DNA of 64,000 bases, taken from the NCBI GenBank assembly GCA_032690845.1, contig CM064417.1, forward strand, positions 37,702,432 through 37,766,431. Reading direction: 5' to 3'. The stretch comes from Eleusine coracana subsp. coracana (Eukaryota; Streptophyta; Magnoliopsida; Poales; Poaceae). Position 1 is the stretch's first letter; each line of letters starts with the position of its first letter. The position numbers and the translations under genes are program-made. The notes below the pieces were generated by a model. It made no database searches and was not told the origin of the DNA. It saw only the letters and a list, made by a program, of their open reading frames with translations. Below, in pieces: positions 22,723 through 32,669 of the stretch.

Positions 22723-23249
22723 ACTAAAGCAATCAAACACAAATCAGGATCGCATCAGTCACACAAACATGCATGAGAACTATGAGCGTGAGGTCTAAGA
22801 CCAGATCTAACGAACCAAGAAAAAGGGAGAAACCAGAATAGAAAATCTAATCGAACGCAAGCCACATGAATCAGACAACAAGAATCAACAACAAAGAACC
22901 CACTCAAAAGTACAGGAAAGAAGGAGGGGAGAGGATGCAAGCACCTGATCGTGAGCCGGTGGATCGAGACGAGCGTAGAAGAAAGCAAGAAACTAAAACG
23001 AGGGGAGGGGAAGAGGCAAGTGCAGTTCGGGGCAAGAAGAAGTGCAGCGCCGGCCTCCTCAACCAACTGTCTTCAATGCCCCTTGTACGACAATCCAACA
23101 AGAATAAAACATGTGGCTAGATCGTACCGGTTGCTTTTTTTCACCGTTTTCAATTTCACCCAGATTATCGGATCCCCCGCCGATCTTAATCGAACGGTAA
23201 AAAATTGACGCTAATATGTAGACTTCGGGTACGCACTGGGTCATCCAGC
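22723..23249. other. Unassigned DNA
   Basis: No supported gene. The 103-codon minus-strand frame at 23066-22755 is hydrophobic and Cys/Ser-rich but lacks a recognisable motif, and an equally long frame runs on the plus strand. Confidence 0.35.
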
Positions 23250-23990
23250 AGTTTACAGGTGTAAAAATGCGTTGCTGGGATCATCTTGGAGCTCTGCAAA
23301 CCTCTGATGCATGATTGCCAAGTAAAGAAGGCGGCCATGCCATGAAGTATGGATATAAACGGGGCACACTGTAACAATAATGGCGTTCAAAAGGTGTCGA
23401 AAACAGCTCCTCCACCTGCATTGTCTGTAACCATTTCTCAACATCGTCTTATCGTCGGTGGCCAGCAAATCCCGCGTCTAGCCAAATTGACAGGGTTCGG
23501 CCCAGTCAAAACCACTATGCAGTAACCATTTCTCAACACTGTCTTCCTCAGCCCGACGCTTGAAGACATCGACGCACTTGTCGTGACAGAGCCAGACCAG
23601 ACGGAACAACATGGGATCATCGTCGTTGTCGGAAGAAAGCCAGTGCATGTTGCGGAGGCCGTGGTTCTTGGCTGCGCTATACACAAACTAAGGGAGAAGA
23701 ATGTGGTACTCGATGTCGTTCATACGCCGTGGTGACACTAGGTTTATCAAAGCTAGCACGCCACCGCCATGCCAGTTCGCCAGGAGGAGGTTGCCCTCCC
23801 GGCAGTCGGAGACCTGCCATTTTCGTTGCTCGATCTCACGTTCCGTGAGGGAGGCGAGCCGGAAGTCGCCGCTGCGGATAGCCGCGAGGACGTCAGGGTC
23901 ATCGCGGCAGTCGGTGGCCGCGAAGTGGGGAAGGAGAAGGAAACTTTCTCTGAACAGGCCGAGCAGTGGCGCCGGGTGGAGGTGTAAGCT
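23250..23990 (-). pseudogene. F-box-type protein, C-terminal fragment
   Basis: From 23986 the minus strand is open except for one TAG at 23688-23690. It reads HPAPLLGLFRESFLLLPHFA, then LASLTEREIEQRKWQVSDCR and EGNLLLANWHGGGVLALINL. The order of a PPLLGFF-like segment, a DCR.G..LL block and a NP-like block is that of the region after the F-box in the large grass F-box/DUF families, whose members are substrate adaptors of SCF ubiquitin ligases. The F-box itself is missing because a copia LTR starts at about 24001. A shorter continuation (GRLLYLAIMHQRFAELQDDP) lies at 23468-23253 in another frame. CCATTTCTCAACA occurs twice (23431, 23525). Family assignment is tentative. Confidence 0.5.
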
Positions 23991-24000
23991 TCATGACCAT

Positions 24001-25101
24001 TGATGGGATCCCCAAGGTATGAATGCTTTGGTGATAGATGACAACTATGAAATTGTGGGCTAATATCTACACGAGTGTTGTCTATATAGGAATCATCTCT
24101 AAAGTCTACTACAAATCATATGGATGATGGTTGCCTTAGAGATTGATGATAATGACCACAAGCATGGAGGCTTGTGAGCTTGATCGAGTCCAAGGACTGA
24201 TCAGACGACCCGATCAGGCAGTGACCGGACAGTCCAATCAGTAGGCCCTGAAAGCTGATTTCATGGAGCAATGACTAGTTTGAGGTTGGAAGCCTATATA
24301 ACTTCGTTGCTAGGGTCTTGGAGACCTCTCCTGGCCAGTGGAATACCTAAGAGCATTTGGTAAGGTCCAAGAGGAAAAGAGGAGAGCACTAGGAAGAGAT
24401 ATTGCATATCTTGAGAGTGCTAGTGAGAGTAACATGGAGTGATCTTACACATCTAAGGCTAGGTGTCCTTGAGGGTGTGATGTAGGTTGTTACTCTTAGT
24501 CTATGGTGAGACCTAGACCAGTTAGGTGTCGATGATCGAGCCTATCGTGATTGGTTGTGATGACCATCACACGTTTGTACACGGTTTGAGCCCGCCGGTG
24601 AAAGGGGCATTGCTAGTGAGCGCTCGTGCCGGCTCCGAGAGTCCGGCAAGTTCTCGAGAGAGGTGAGCTTGTGCCTTGGTGGTAGCGGTGACGCACATCG
24701 TGTCTTCACTCCGGGAGTGATTGTGGGTTCGTGTGCGAGAACTCCACTTGGTGGCAGGAGGGACCGTGACTCCGACGAGAGTGGTCTAACGAGGAGTAGG
24801 GGAAGGCACCATCCTTTCGAGACATCAGGAAAAAATCATGAGCATTCCTTGACCCAGTCCTTACTATTTCGCATTTGAGTGCTCTAGTTGATAGGGTCAC
24901 TTGTGGCTTGCATAGGCTAGTGTGTTTAGCTTCCGCTTTTTGTTTTGCATCATGAACACTAGCATGCATAGGGTCTTGGCATACTAGAACTGTTTAGGTT
25001 GCAATGCTTGTCGGGTTCTAGTGGTGTGAAATTGAAGTATTTAGATTCGTGGTCGGCTACCGATTCAATCCCCCCCTCTCGGTAGGCCTTCGGTCCTTGC
25101 A
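24001..25101 (+). repeat. 5' LTR of the SIRE-like element
   Basis: The right edge is firm: ..CCTTGCA at 25101 lies 2 bp before the primer site. The left edge TGATGGGATCCCC at 24001 is inferred from the TG rule and from where the F-box similarity stops. A TATA-like CCTATATAAC lies at 24293-24302. Confidence 0.6.
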
Positions 25102-25103
25102 AT

Positions 25104-25118
25104 TGGTATTAGAGCCAA
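25104..25118 (+). other. Primer-binding site, initiator tRNA-Met type
   Basis: TGGTATTAGAGCCAA differs from the usual TGGTATCAGAGCC by one base. Minus-strand cDNA synthesis would start here. Confidence 0.85.
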
Positions 25119-25154
25119 GTGCACATCTTTGAGGCTTCACCGCCTTGAGTAAGG

Positions 25155-26140
25155 ATGCCAGGAAAGGTGGGGAGTGTTCCCATTTTTTATGGCGATGACT
25201 ACGGGTATTGGAAGGCACGTATACAAGCCTACTTGGAGTCCCTTGATTCGGAGATATGGATGGTGACCCATGAATCGGATGCGGATATGAAACTTCTTGA
25301 ACCTTATTTCATTAAGAACAACGCTAAGGCCAAGAATGCTCTGTTCTCATGCACCTCTAAGGATGTGTTTGCTAGATTGGACTCGAGTTCGACAGCACAC
25401 GGTATCTGGACTGAGATTTAGAGTATCCACGAGGGTACTAGTGATGTCAAAGAGGAAAGATACTATATGCTGAAGAACAAGTATGATAACTTTGCTAGAT
25501 TACCACATGAGAGAGCTAACACTGTGTATTATTGTTTTCATGTGCTAGTGGAGGAGATCATTGCACTTGGGGATGATTTCAAGCTCAAGTCTGTGGAGGT
25601 CATCAGAAGATTCTTGAGGCTTTTCAAAGACCCCAAGTATGAGTCCATCATCACCTACATCTTGCAGGGTGACCTCAAGACCAAGACCATGAAGAATGTA
25701 CTTGGCAAGATCACTGCCTTCGAGAGCTACCAGTTGGGGATGGATGATCCAAAACCATCCAACCTTGCTCTACAGGCTGATAAGCAAGAATCAAGCAAGA
25801 GCAAGAAAAACAAGAAGAAGGCAGTCACTGATGATGATGATAATGAAGATGATGATGAGAGTGACTTGACCGAGGACTTGGCTCTTCTCATGAAGAAGAT
25901 GAAGACCTTCAAGAACAAGTTTGCTTTCAAGTCCAGAGGCAAGTGCTTCAATTGTGGCTCAAAAAATCATTTTGTTTGAGAGTGCTCAAAGACCAAGAAA
26001 GAAGCATTCAAGTCACAAGATTCAAGTGAAGAAGAAGAAGATGAAGACCCCAAAGCCAAGCAAAAGAAGAAGAGATTCTTCAACAAAGACAAGAGCAAGG
26101 GCAAAGGCAAAGCCAATGACTCCAAGAAAAGATTCTCACG
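25155..26140 (+). pseudogene. Copia gag (UBN2 type) with zinc knuckle
   Basis: The start Met at 25155 opens MPGKVGSVPIFYGDDYGYWK, the classic N-terminus of SIRE-like Gag. A TAG at 25422 interrupts an otherwise continuous frame that resumes from codon 25425 to 25979. The body contains the LKDPKYESIITYILQGDLK-like helical region and an acidic/Lys-rich linker (KKNKKKAVTDDDDNEDDDES). The zinc knuckle KCFNCGSKNHFV..EC at 25948-25984 is split by a TGA at 25977 (family has Arg or Lys before Glu-Cys). Gag would form the particle that packages element RNA. Damage is light, with two stops in about 290 codons. Confidence 0.85.
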
Positions 26141-27133
26141 CATGGCTCTTGTTGGGGAGTGGACAAGCAACAATTCAAGTGACGAGTACTCTTCCTTAAG
26201 CGATGATGAAGAAGTGGTCGGCCTAGCCATGATCAAGACCACATCACCACGAGCTCTCCTTCCACCTCCCACAAGCCTCATGGCGTCGAGCCACCTTGGG
26301 GAGAGTGAGGACGAGAGTAGCAGTGACAGTGATGACGAGGAGCGCACCTGTGCCGAGTTATGGAGTATGCTTGAGCAAGCCCGCGACATCGCCGTCAAGA
26401 AATCCAAAATGTTGGATGTGGTAAGAAAAGAGTGTAAGTGGGCTAAGGACCAAGTTGTTGACCTTGAGAGTGAGATCAAGGACCTTGTCACATCTCATGA
26501 TGCCCTAAACAAGAGTTATGACAAACTCAAGGGTGATCATGTAGAGCTTCATGAGAAGTACAAGGCCCTTGAGATTGCTTATGAGGCCATCAATGTTGAG
26601 AACCTTGCCTCTCCCTCCTATTGTTCATCAATGAGCGATGCTTCTACTATGTGTGATGAACTAACCACCTCGAATGAGGTTTCTTCTCTTGAGCCTTTTG
26701 TTTTGAAGCAATATCACAAGCTCAAGGAAGAGAGGAAAATGGTGATGGACGACTTTGAGAGACTGCATGTGGTAGAGCCATCCACAAGGAGATTCTTGGG
26801 AAGAATCTTGTGAACAACGTCTCCCACCATGGACTTGGCTCATATCCCACCTCCATCGACATTATCGGGACGAGTGACTCCGTTCTCGAATGGGTCAAAC
26901 CCCTACTCGCCGATGACTACTATTGCGAGAGGTGTTGCAAGGATGGCCACACCATCAAGGATTGCCCTATGGTGAGAAGTTCCATTGTTTTACCTAACGC
27001 TAACTTATTCCATGAGAACATCCATTTCAAGCTTTTTAGGAACAAGGATGGCAATGTGAAAGCAAAAGGTTTAGGACCACCAAACAAGAAGAGAAAGGTC
27101 AAGATCATATGGGTGCCCAAGAACAAGACCTAG
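26141..27133 (+). pseudogene. Gag C-terminal extension with coiled coil and second CCHC
   Basis: Frame 26142-26813 begins MALVGEWTSNNSSDEYSSLS, a block found after the knuckle in SIRE-like polyproteins, then an acidic serine stretch and a long coiled coil (about residues 75-150, heptads in ELWSMLEQARDIAVKKSKML and DLESEIKDL). A frame change at about 26812 leads into 26810-27133, which carries CERCCKDGHTIKDC, a second zinc knuckle, and a basic end (GPPNKKRKVKIIWVPKNKT). In intact relatives the protease and integrase follow next; here the coding stops. Confidence 0.75.
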
Positions 27134-29115
27134 CTGGTGGTGGTGGTGGACCGTGAGCTTACTTGAAGATCAAGTGAAGTCCACCACAAGTGACATGGAC
27201 CTCAACGTCATATCTACTCATGAGGGAGGTAACCGTGTTAGTTGTTGGTAGTTATAGTGTATTTTTCTTCCTCTTCCATAGCATGGTAATTAGGACTCCT
27301 TTGTTATTACTATGCCCTTCATCCATGCATGTGTATATAACTAAAAGAAAAACACATAAAATTAGTATATGTCTAATCCACTCAAGATAGCTATAAGCAA
27401 GGGGGAGTGCTTGAGATTGTGGTTTGGCTTCTCTCAAGGCAAGGGTATGGCTTATAGTGAGTAAGCCTGGGAGGGGTTCAAACTTGACATTGTTAGATTT
27501 CCTTTGTGTCTTGTTTAATATTGCTTGCATTCACATGGCATGTTTACTTTTAATGCATATGTAAAATGCTTATTGCATGCATCATATAGGAAACACAAAG
27601 GAGGCTTGTCTCACTTGGAGATATTTGTGCCTCATGCTCTATATGAGATTACATCTCCACAAGTGTGACCAAAGAAAAAGATTGTGCTTCATGCCTATTG
27701 AGCAAGCTTTTATGAACTCCAAGGTTAAACCCACTCGCACGGTTCATGGACTAAGGGTCATACATACCCATTTGGCTCTTATTCCCTTTGGTTCTTATTT
27801 GCTAAATCTTCCATTTGGTATTTGTGAAGGAGTGTTTGAGAGTTCCCTTCATATTCTAAGTGTTGTGTTTAATAGGGTGTTAAGTGAGGGCTCTTGGAAA
27901 ATAGAGAAATTTCTTGACGTAGCAAAAATTGTGGTAGTGACCGTATAGTCCGGTCATATGACCGTACAGTCCGGTCTGTGCAGCAATGCACAGTGCTTTG
28001 GGGAGAAGAAAAATGCAGACCAGACAAAACCCTTCTAAAGAGCGGACAGTCCGGTGTGTATAATTTCTGGTCTGCCAGATTTCAGTCGGAACCATGAAAT
28101 GACCGGACGGTCCGGACACTACGATTGATCGCACGTTACTGTTCCTGATCTGAGCCGTTGATTTCATCCTTGATGAATCTCAGCCATTGGTTGTCCTTTT
28201 GACCTAGGTCAAAATCGGAAGTTACTGTTTTGGCTTCATCCCTGTTCGACCCCCGATGCCGAGAACCCGCTCCGGACTCGCCGCCTCGCCCCCTGTCGCC
28301 AACGTCACCATGCCTCCCCGCCAACGAGCCTTCGCGCCATGCTCCCGACACACCCCCGCTCGTCTCCGCACGCTGCCGCACGCACTCACGCACCCGACTG
28401 CTCACGCGCTCGTGCAGAGCCACCCACTGCAGTGCCACCAGAGCTGCAGCCACCGAGCTTTCTCTTCGTCGTCGGCACCAGCAGCACCGCCGTTGCCATG
28501 CGTTGCTGCAGCCATCTGCTCCCTCGCGCGCGCGCTTGCCCTAGACCTCCACTAGAGCCGAGCTTCCTCCACCTCAAGTGCTAGGGCAAAGATTGCCACT
28601 TTTCTTCTCTCCCCTCCATTGCCAGCAAAGTCCAATTGTTGTTCTTTTCGACAATCGATCGTGTTCCTCTCGGTGTTCATCTTTGGATACTCCCAGGGTA
28701 TTGTGCACTTCTCCTATTTCATCGCTCATGCCCTAATTTCGAGCAATTAGGTTAATTGATGTAATTAGTTCAAAATCTCATCTTTGATTGGATTAATTAG
28801 TTAATTTGCTCAACCTAGGATGCAATTAATTCCACAACTATCTGTTAATTGCATATCTAGGGTTGTCTCCTGTCTAGTCTATAGTTAGATTTATTGCCAT
28901 TATTTGACTGTACACTAGATGACTCGCACTAGCCACATATAGTCGATGATCACTGTTGTTACTTTGCATAATGGTCTAGTGATCATGTCCTTCATTCAGT
29001 GCTAGAGTTTCTATTGCGCATTCTTACCTAGCGGTGCTTTGCTTATAGATGTATTAGGCTCTATGCTCATCCTGTCTATACCTACGTGCGTGCAGTGACA
29101 ATAGTCAGCAGCAGA
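27134..29115. other. Non-coding interior of the SIRE-like element
   Basis: No protease, integrase or RT motif was found. A polypurine-like CAAGGGGGAGTG is at 27398-27409. Four GACCG..(A/C)GTCCGG-type motifs, partly inverted, lie at 27939-28118. A GC-rich stretch at 28255-28560 has long frames on both strands but no motif. The end, before 29116, reads as a leader for the next ORF. Confidence 0.55.
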
Positions 29116-31437
29116 GATGGCTGGATCTGGTCAGGACAAGGGCAAGGGCAAGATGCCAGAGAAGCTGAAGAGCTGGAAGAGGACCAGGCTAGACCCTGAG
29201 TCAGAGAGAGCTAGGAGGGTTGCCAGGCACCTGATGCCATGGAGGAGTCACGCAAGACACCAGAGACACGGCTGATCCTAGAGCCAACTGGTGACACTCA
29301 GGGACTCAGGAGGAGTACCCGGCAGAGCACAGTGCTTGCCACAGGAGTCACTCTGGCACCTTGGTCGCAGAGTACTCCGACTTCCTGTCAGGGGATGTCG
29401 TCGAGGCCTGTGAAGCAGGGATCCTCTAGGCAGCAGGAGGAGTCAGAGGAGGAGGAGCCCTCAGAGGAGGAGACTGAGCAAACATAACCAGCTTGTCCCC
29501 AGAGGTTAGCTCACCGGGCAGGAGACCTGAGGTGCACCTATGCAGTGTGCACGAGGAGGCTACAAAGACTAGTTCAGGCAGCTGGGGAGACGGACATACT
29601 TAAGGTTCCTGCAAAGGACCTTAAGGCGCTATGTCTTGTCTCCTTTGAGCAATGGGTTCTAGTCCCCAGGGATCCCACTACTGGAGAGAGGTACTGGACA
29701 GGCCTCTAGAGGAGGATTGGAGAGGGACTCAGACGCTACATTATCAAGAAGGGCAAGTCTGGACTGTTTGTGCCGCACCAGTACATGACTTACTAGGCCA
29801 TGAGGAGGGCCACTGGCACTAACATAGAGCAGTACTTTACGTACTTGCCAGGGCTAGCAGAGCTAGTTACTGCTCCATACAGGTACAGAGAGGACATGGT
29901 CCTAGAGTTCTATGCTATACTGTGGGTAGCCAGATATCGTTCAGAGATCTGGTTCCTATTCCGAGGGTAGCCACAAAGAGTGACTAGGGAGGACTTCATA
30001 GCTAATCTAGGACTTCTTGCTTTAGACTTCCAGCTTTACAGGAGTGCCTACAGGACATTTACTCCACCCCGCAGACCACACTACCCTCAGACGAGATGGT
30101 GTCTATTGCCTTTCCACCCCCACAAACCCCAAGCTTTGAGAAAGGCCTTGCGAGACTCACCATAGAGGCAAAGGTGGTTAGAGCGATAGTCACCAGGACT
30201 ATCATTCCCAGGTCTGGCTACAGAGAGGAGATCACACTACTTCACCAGTGGGCTACAACAGCTATTCTAAGGAGAGAGCAGTTTGACCTGGCAGACCTAC
30301 TAATTGGAGAGATGGAGGAGGTTATTTCTGAGAGAGTAGGAGGACGTCACTTGGTCTATGCCCATACATTTGCTATCTTCTGAGGAGGATGGGCCTTGTG
30401 ACAGAGGAGCAGTACAAGGTGTTCCCTGAGGTGACCACCAGCTACGCACCTCGAGTCCCCATGGGATTGCAGTCAGCCTTGAGTCAGCAGACAGAGGAGG
30501 AGGAGCAGGAGTCCTCTGACTGAGTACTCACGAGCAGGCAGCCCATCTAGAGACGGTGGTTCCTGAGTCAGCCAGTACAGGAGCACCTCCCCAGCCAACA
30601 GGTACTCAGTCAGAGGACACTATCACTATAGCAGCGCTTGTAGGACGCCTAGGTGAGTTCATCTAGAGCACAACTGAGGATAGACGTCAGATGATGGAGG
30701 TCATCAGGGGACAGGCTGAGCTTCAGAGACAACAGATGATGTTGTTGACTACACTGATGACCCAGATGACTGAGTTGACCCAGAAGCAGGTAGGTCAGCA
30801 GCCAAGACCTTCAGCACTTCCATAGTTTCAGCAGCTGCCGACTCAGCCAGGCCCCTTCACTGTTTTGATGATAGCTCAGTCCAGTGGGTTGTCACACTCA
30901 GGGGTGTTACTGACAGGGGGAGCAGGATAGAATTTCTCTCCAGTGACTCAACCCTCCCCCGTGTTCGCCTTCTCAGTATCTGTGTTGTTCACCTCACCGA
31001 CACACTCTTCGACATCGTAGATAGCAGGACCTTCGACCTCCCATCTACCAGTCAGGAGTCTGTTCTCAAACATAGTGCACACCACTCGTGCAGACTCTCA
31101 GCCAGCCACAGAGACAGCTACGGTTCCACCTTCCACTACTATAGTCAGCACTCTTACACCTCAGGTAGCAGAGGATCTAGTCCGCCGAGGCTACACTCAG
31201 GAGGACGTGGATGACCTTGCTCTTCTCCTGGCGACTGTTGCCGAGGAGACATCCATGGTCCCACCAGCAGGGCAGGATAGAGGGTCTGAGTCACCTATAG
31301 ACCTTGACTTCTTTGAGCATTTGGATGCTCAGGCAACACAGGCTCAGGGAGCACAGCCTGATCTAGCACAGGAGCAGCTAGGAGTAGAGCCTTCAGAGGA
31401 TGTCGCTGCATCACTTCCTTCGATCACGAGCGCGTAG
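29116..31437 (+). pseudogene. Extra ORF of the SIRE-like element (putative plant transposon protein type)
   Basis: Starting at ATG 29116 the codons give MAGSGQDKGKGKMPEKLKSW and, after frame changes near 29230 and 30090, a Gln/Glu-rich linker, a helical core at 29860-30060 (MVLEFYAILWVARYRSE) and 30096-30383 (KVVRAIVTRTIIPRSGYREE, RREQFDLADLLIGEM). This order resembles the pfam-type putative plant transposon protein (Transposase_32) region that sits in long grass retrotransposons outside pol. A low-complexity Gln/Pro/Thr tail runs to TAG 31435. At least five stops or shifts occur. Biochemical role unknown; an envelope-like origin has been proposed for ORFs at this place, which cannot be judged here. 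Confidence 0.55.
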
Positions 31438-31470
31438 ATGTTAACTTTTCCACTTTTTGGTGCTTGTTGC

Positions 31471-31484
31471 CAAAGGGGGAGAAG
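31471..31484 (+). other. Polypurine tract of the SIRE-like element
   Basis: CAAAGGGGGAGAAG follows TTTTTGGTGCTTGTTGC, the usual context at the 3' end of SIRE-like internal regions. No LTR matching 24001-25101 follows. Confidence 0.6.
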
Positions 31485-31499
31485 TAGTCATAGGTCTAG

Positions 31500-32654
31500 G
31501 GGGATTTGAAATGTGATCCTGTGTGATTGAGAGTAGCTTGTATCTAGGGGGGAGCATACGTGTACATTGGTTTTGGGAGATAGATACATTTGAATCTTAT
31601 TAGCGTAACCAAAACAAGGTGCCATCTTTGTTTTTAACAGAGTAACTAACAGAGATAGGCAAAAACTCTTATCTCCTGGGCAGAATTAAATTTTTGGCCT
31701 TTAACAAAAGTTATAGAGGATTTCATTATATTTCCAACGCATACCCAAACGTCTCTATCTGATAATATCTCTGGGAGTTATGATCATCCAAAGACAGAGG
31801 ACAGAAACGGAGCAACATCTGAAATCAGAAAACCTCTCTGTTTTCAATCTTTTTGGGATACTTCCAGATTTTTCTAAGAACAACTCACTATACCGAACTT
31901 GTAGGGAGACTCATTAACTTTCCATCGAGTACTCATTCACCTTCATTGGATTAAAAACGAGGGAGTTATGCTCATTTTAGTGAAACTGACTTTCCTGGCG
32001 GAAACTGGTTTCTTATCGGTTGAGTTCAACTTTTGGTTTATGTGCCGTAGGGACTCAAAATTGCCCAAGGCTTGATCATTTCACATGTTGGTCATATTTG
32101 AGACCATTTTACATGATTAGTAAGAACAAATGCATGTGGTATGCATGAATGCCAAATGCTCAATATGACGATTTCCTACATCCTCACAAAAGACAAACTT
32201 TGACCGATTATATAGATCGATCACTTCGGTGGCACACACCTCTCAACACGGTTCTAAGTGAGCTACATGTGGTTAGCATACCTGCAACAGATCCATCTCA
32301 GAAACAATACATCAAATTCAAAGAAACAAGCCAAAATAACATTGACAGTATATGGCTAGGTATTCGCCCACCCAGAAGGCAGCCGACATTTAAGCGCATC
32401 AAACAAAGCCCAGGTCTTTGCCCACCCGGAAGGCATTCAGTGTTTATAGTGCAACTGATCCACATGCAGGCACATATCTTTGTTGAAGAATCCGTAGATG
32501 CAAGTAATTTAAACAAACATAACCCAGGGTTAGCTTTGCCACCTACTAATAGTAATCCTTACATGGGCACTACTAGTTCGTACGTCACCGTAAGACGCAA
32601 AAATGGGTTATTCGAGTTTTAAAATGTTCATTTGTATGTTGCTTATCCTGAATC
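31500..32654 (+). other. Unassigned DNA with a 157-codon open frame
   Basis: The frame 32149-32622 (MPNAQYDDFLHPHKRQTLTD start) has no recognised domain, signal peptide or membrane segment. It contains an internal near-repeat, GCCCACCC.GAAGGCA, at about 32367-32381 and 32420-32434. It lies between a copia end and a minus-strand gypsy primer site, so it may be element leader DNA read in the wrong direction. The stretch 31500-32148 shows nothing. Confidence 0.35.
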
Positions 32655-32667
32655 AACTCTGATACCA
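32655..32667 (-). other. Primer-binding site of a minus-strand gypsy element
   Basis: On the minus strand it reads TGGTATCAGAGTT, 2 bp after the LTR end TGTGACA. This matches initiator tRNA-Met and sets the orientation of the LTR to its right. Confidence 0.8.
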
Positions 32668-32669
32668 CC

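Larger units (their letters stand above)
24001..31500 (+). mobile_element. SIRE-like Ty1/copia element with pol deleted
   Basis: An LTR (24001-25101), a methionine-tRNA primer site, and gag with a UBN2-type region and zinc knuckle are followed not by protease, integrase and RT but by non-coding DNA and an extra ORF region (29119-31437) ending at a polypurine tract (31471-31484). No pol motif was found anywhere between. No matching 3' LTR follows the tract, so the right end is incomplete. The LTR and the 27950-28120 region share GACCGGAC.GTCCGG motifs common in grass SIRE elements. It is non-autonomous at best. Confidence 0.7.

Noticed and set aside
26142..26813. Coiled-coil frame as a host structural gene
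   Set aside because: Its start block follows the copia zinc knuckle in the same order as in SIRE-like polyproteins, and a second knuckle follows, so it is part of the element.
28136..28584. Four overlapping frames that look like Ser/Pro/Arg-rich proteins
   Set aside because: GC-rich interior of the copia element with equal frames on both strands; no start context, domain or repeat supports a gene.
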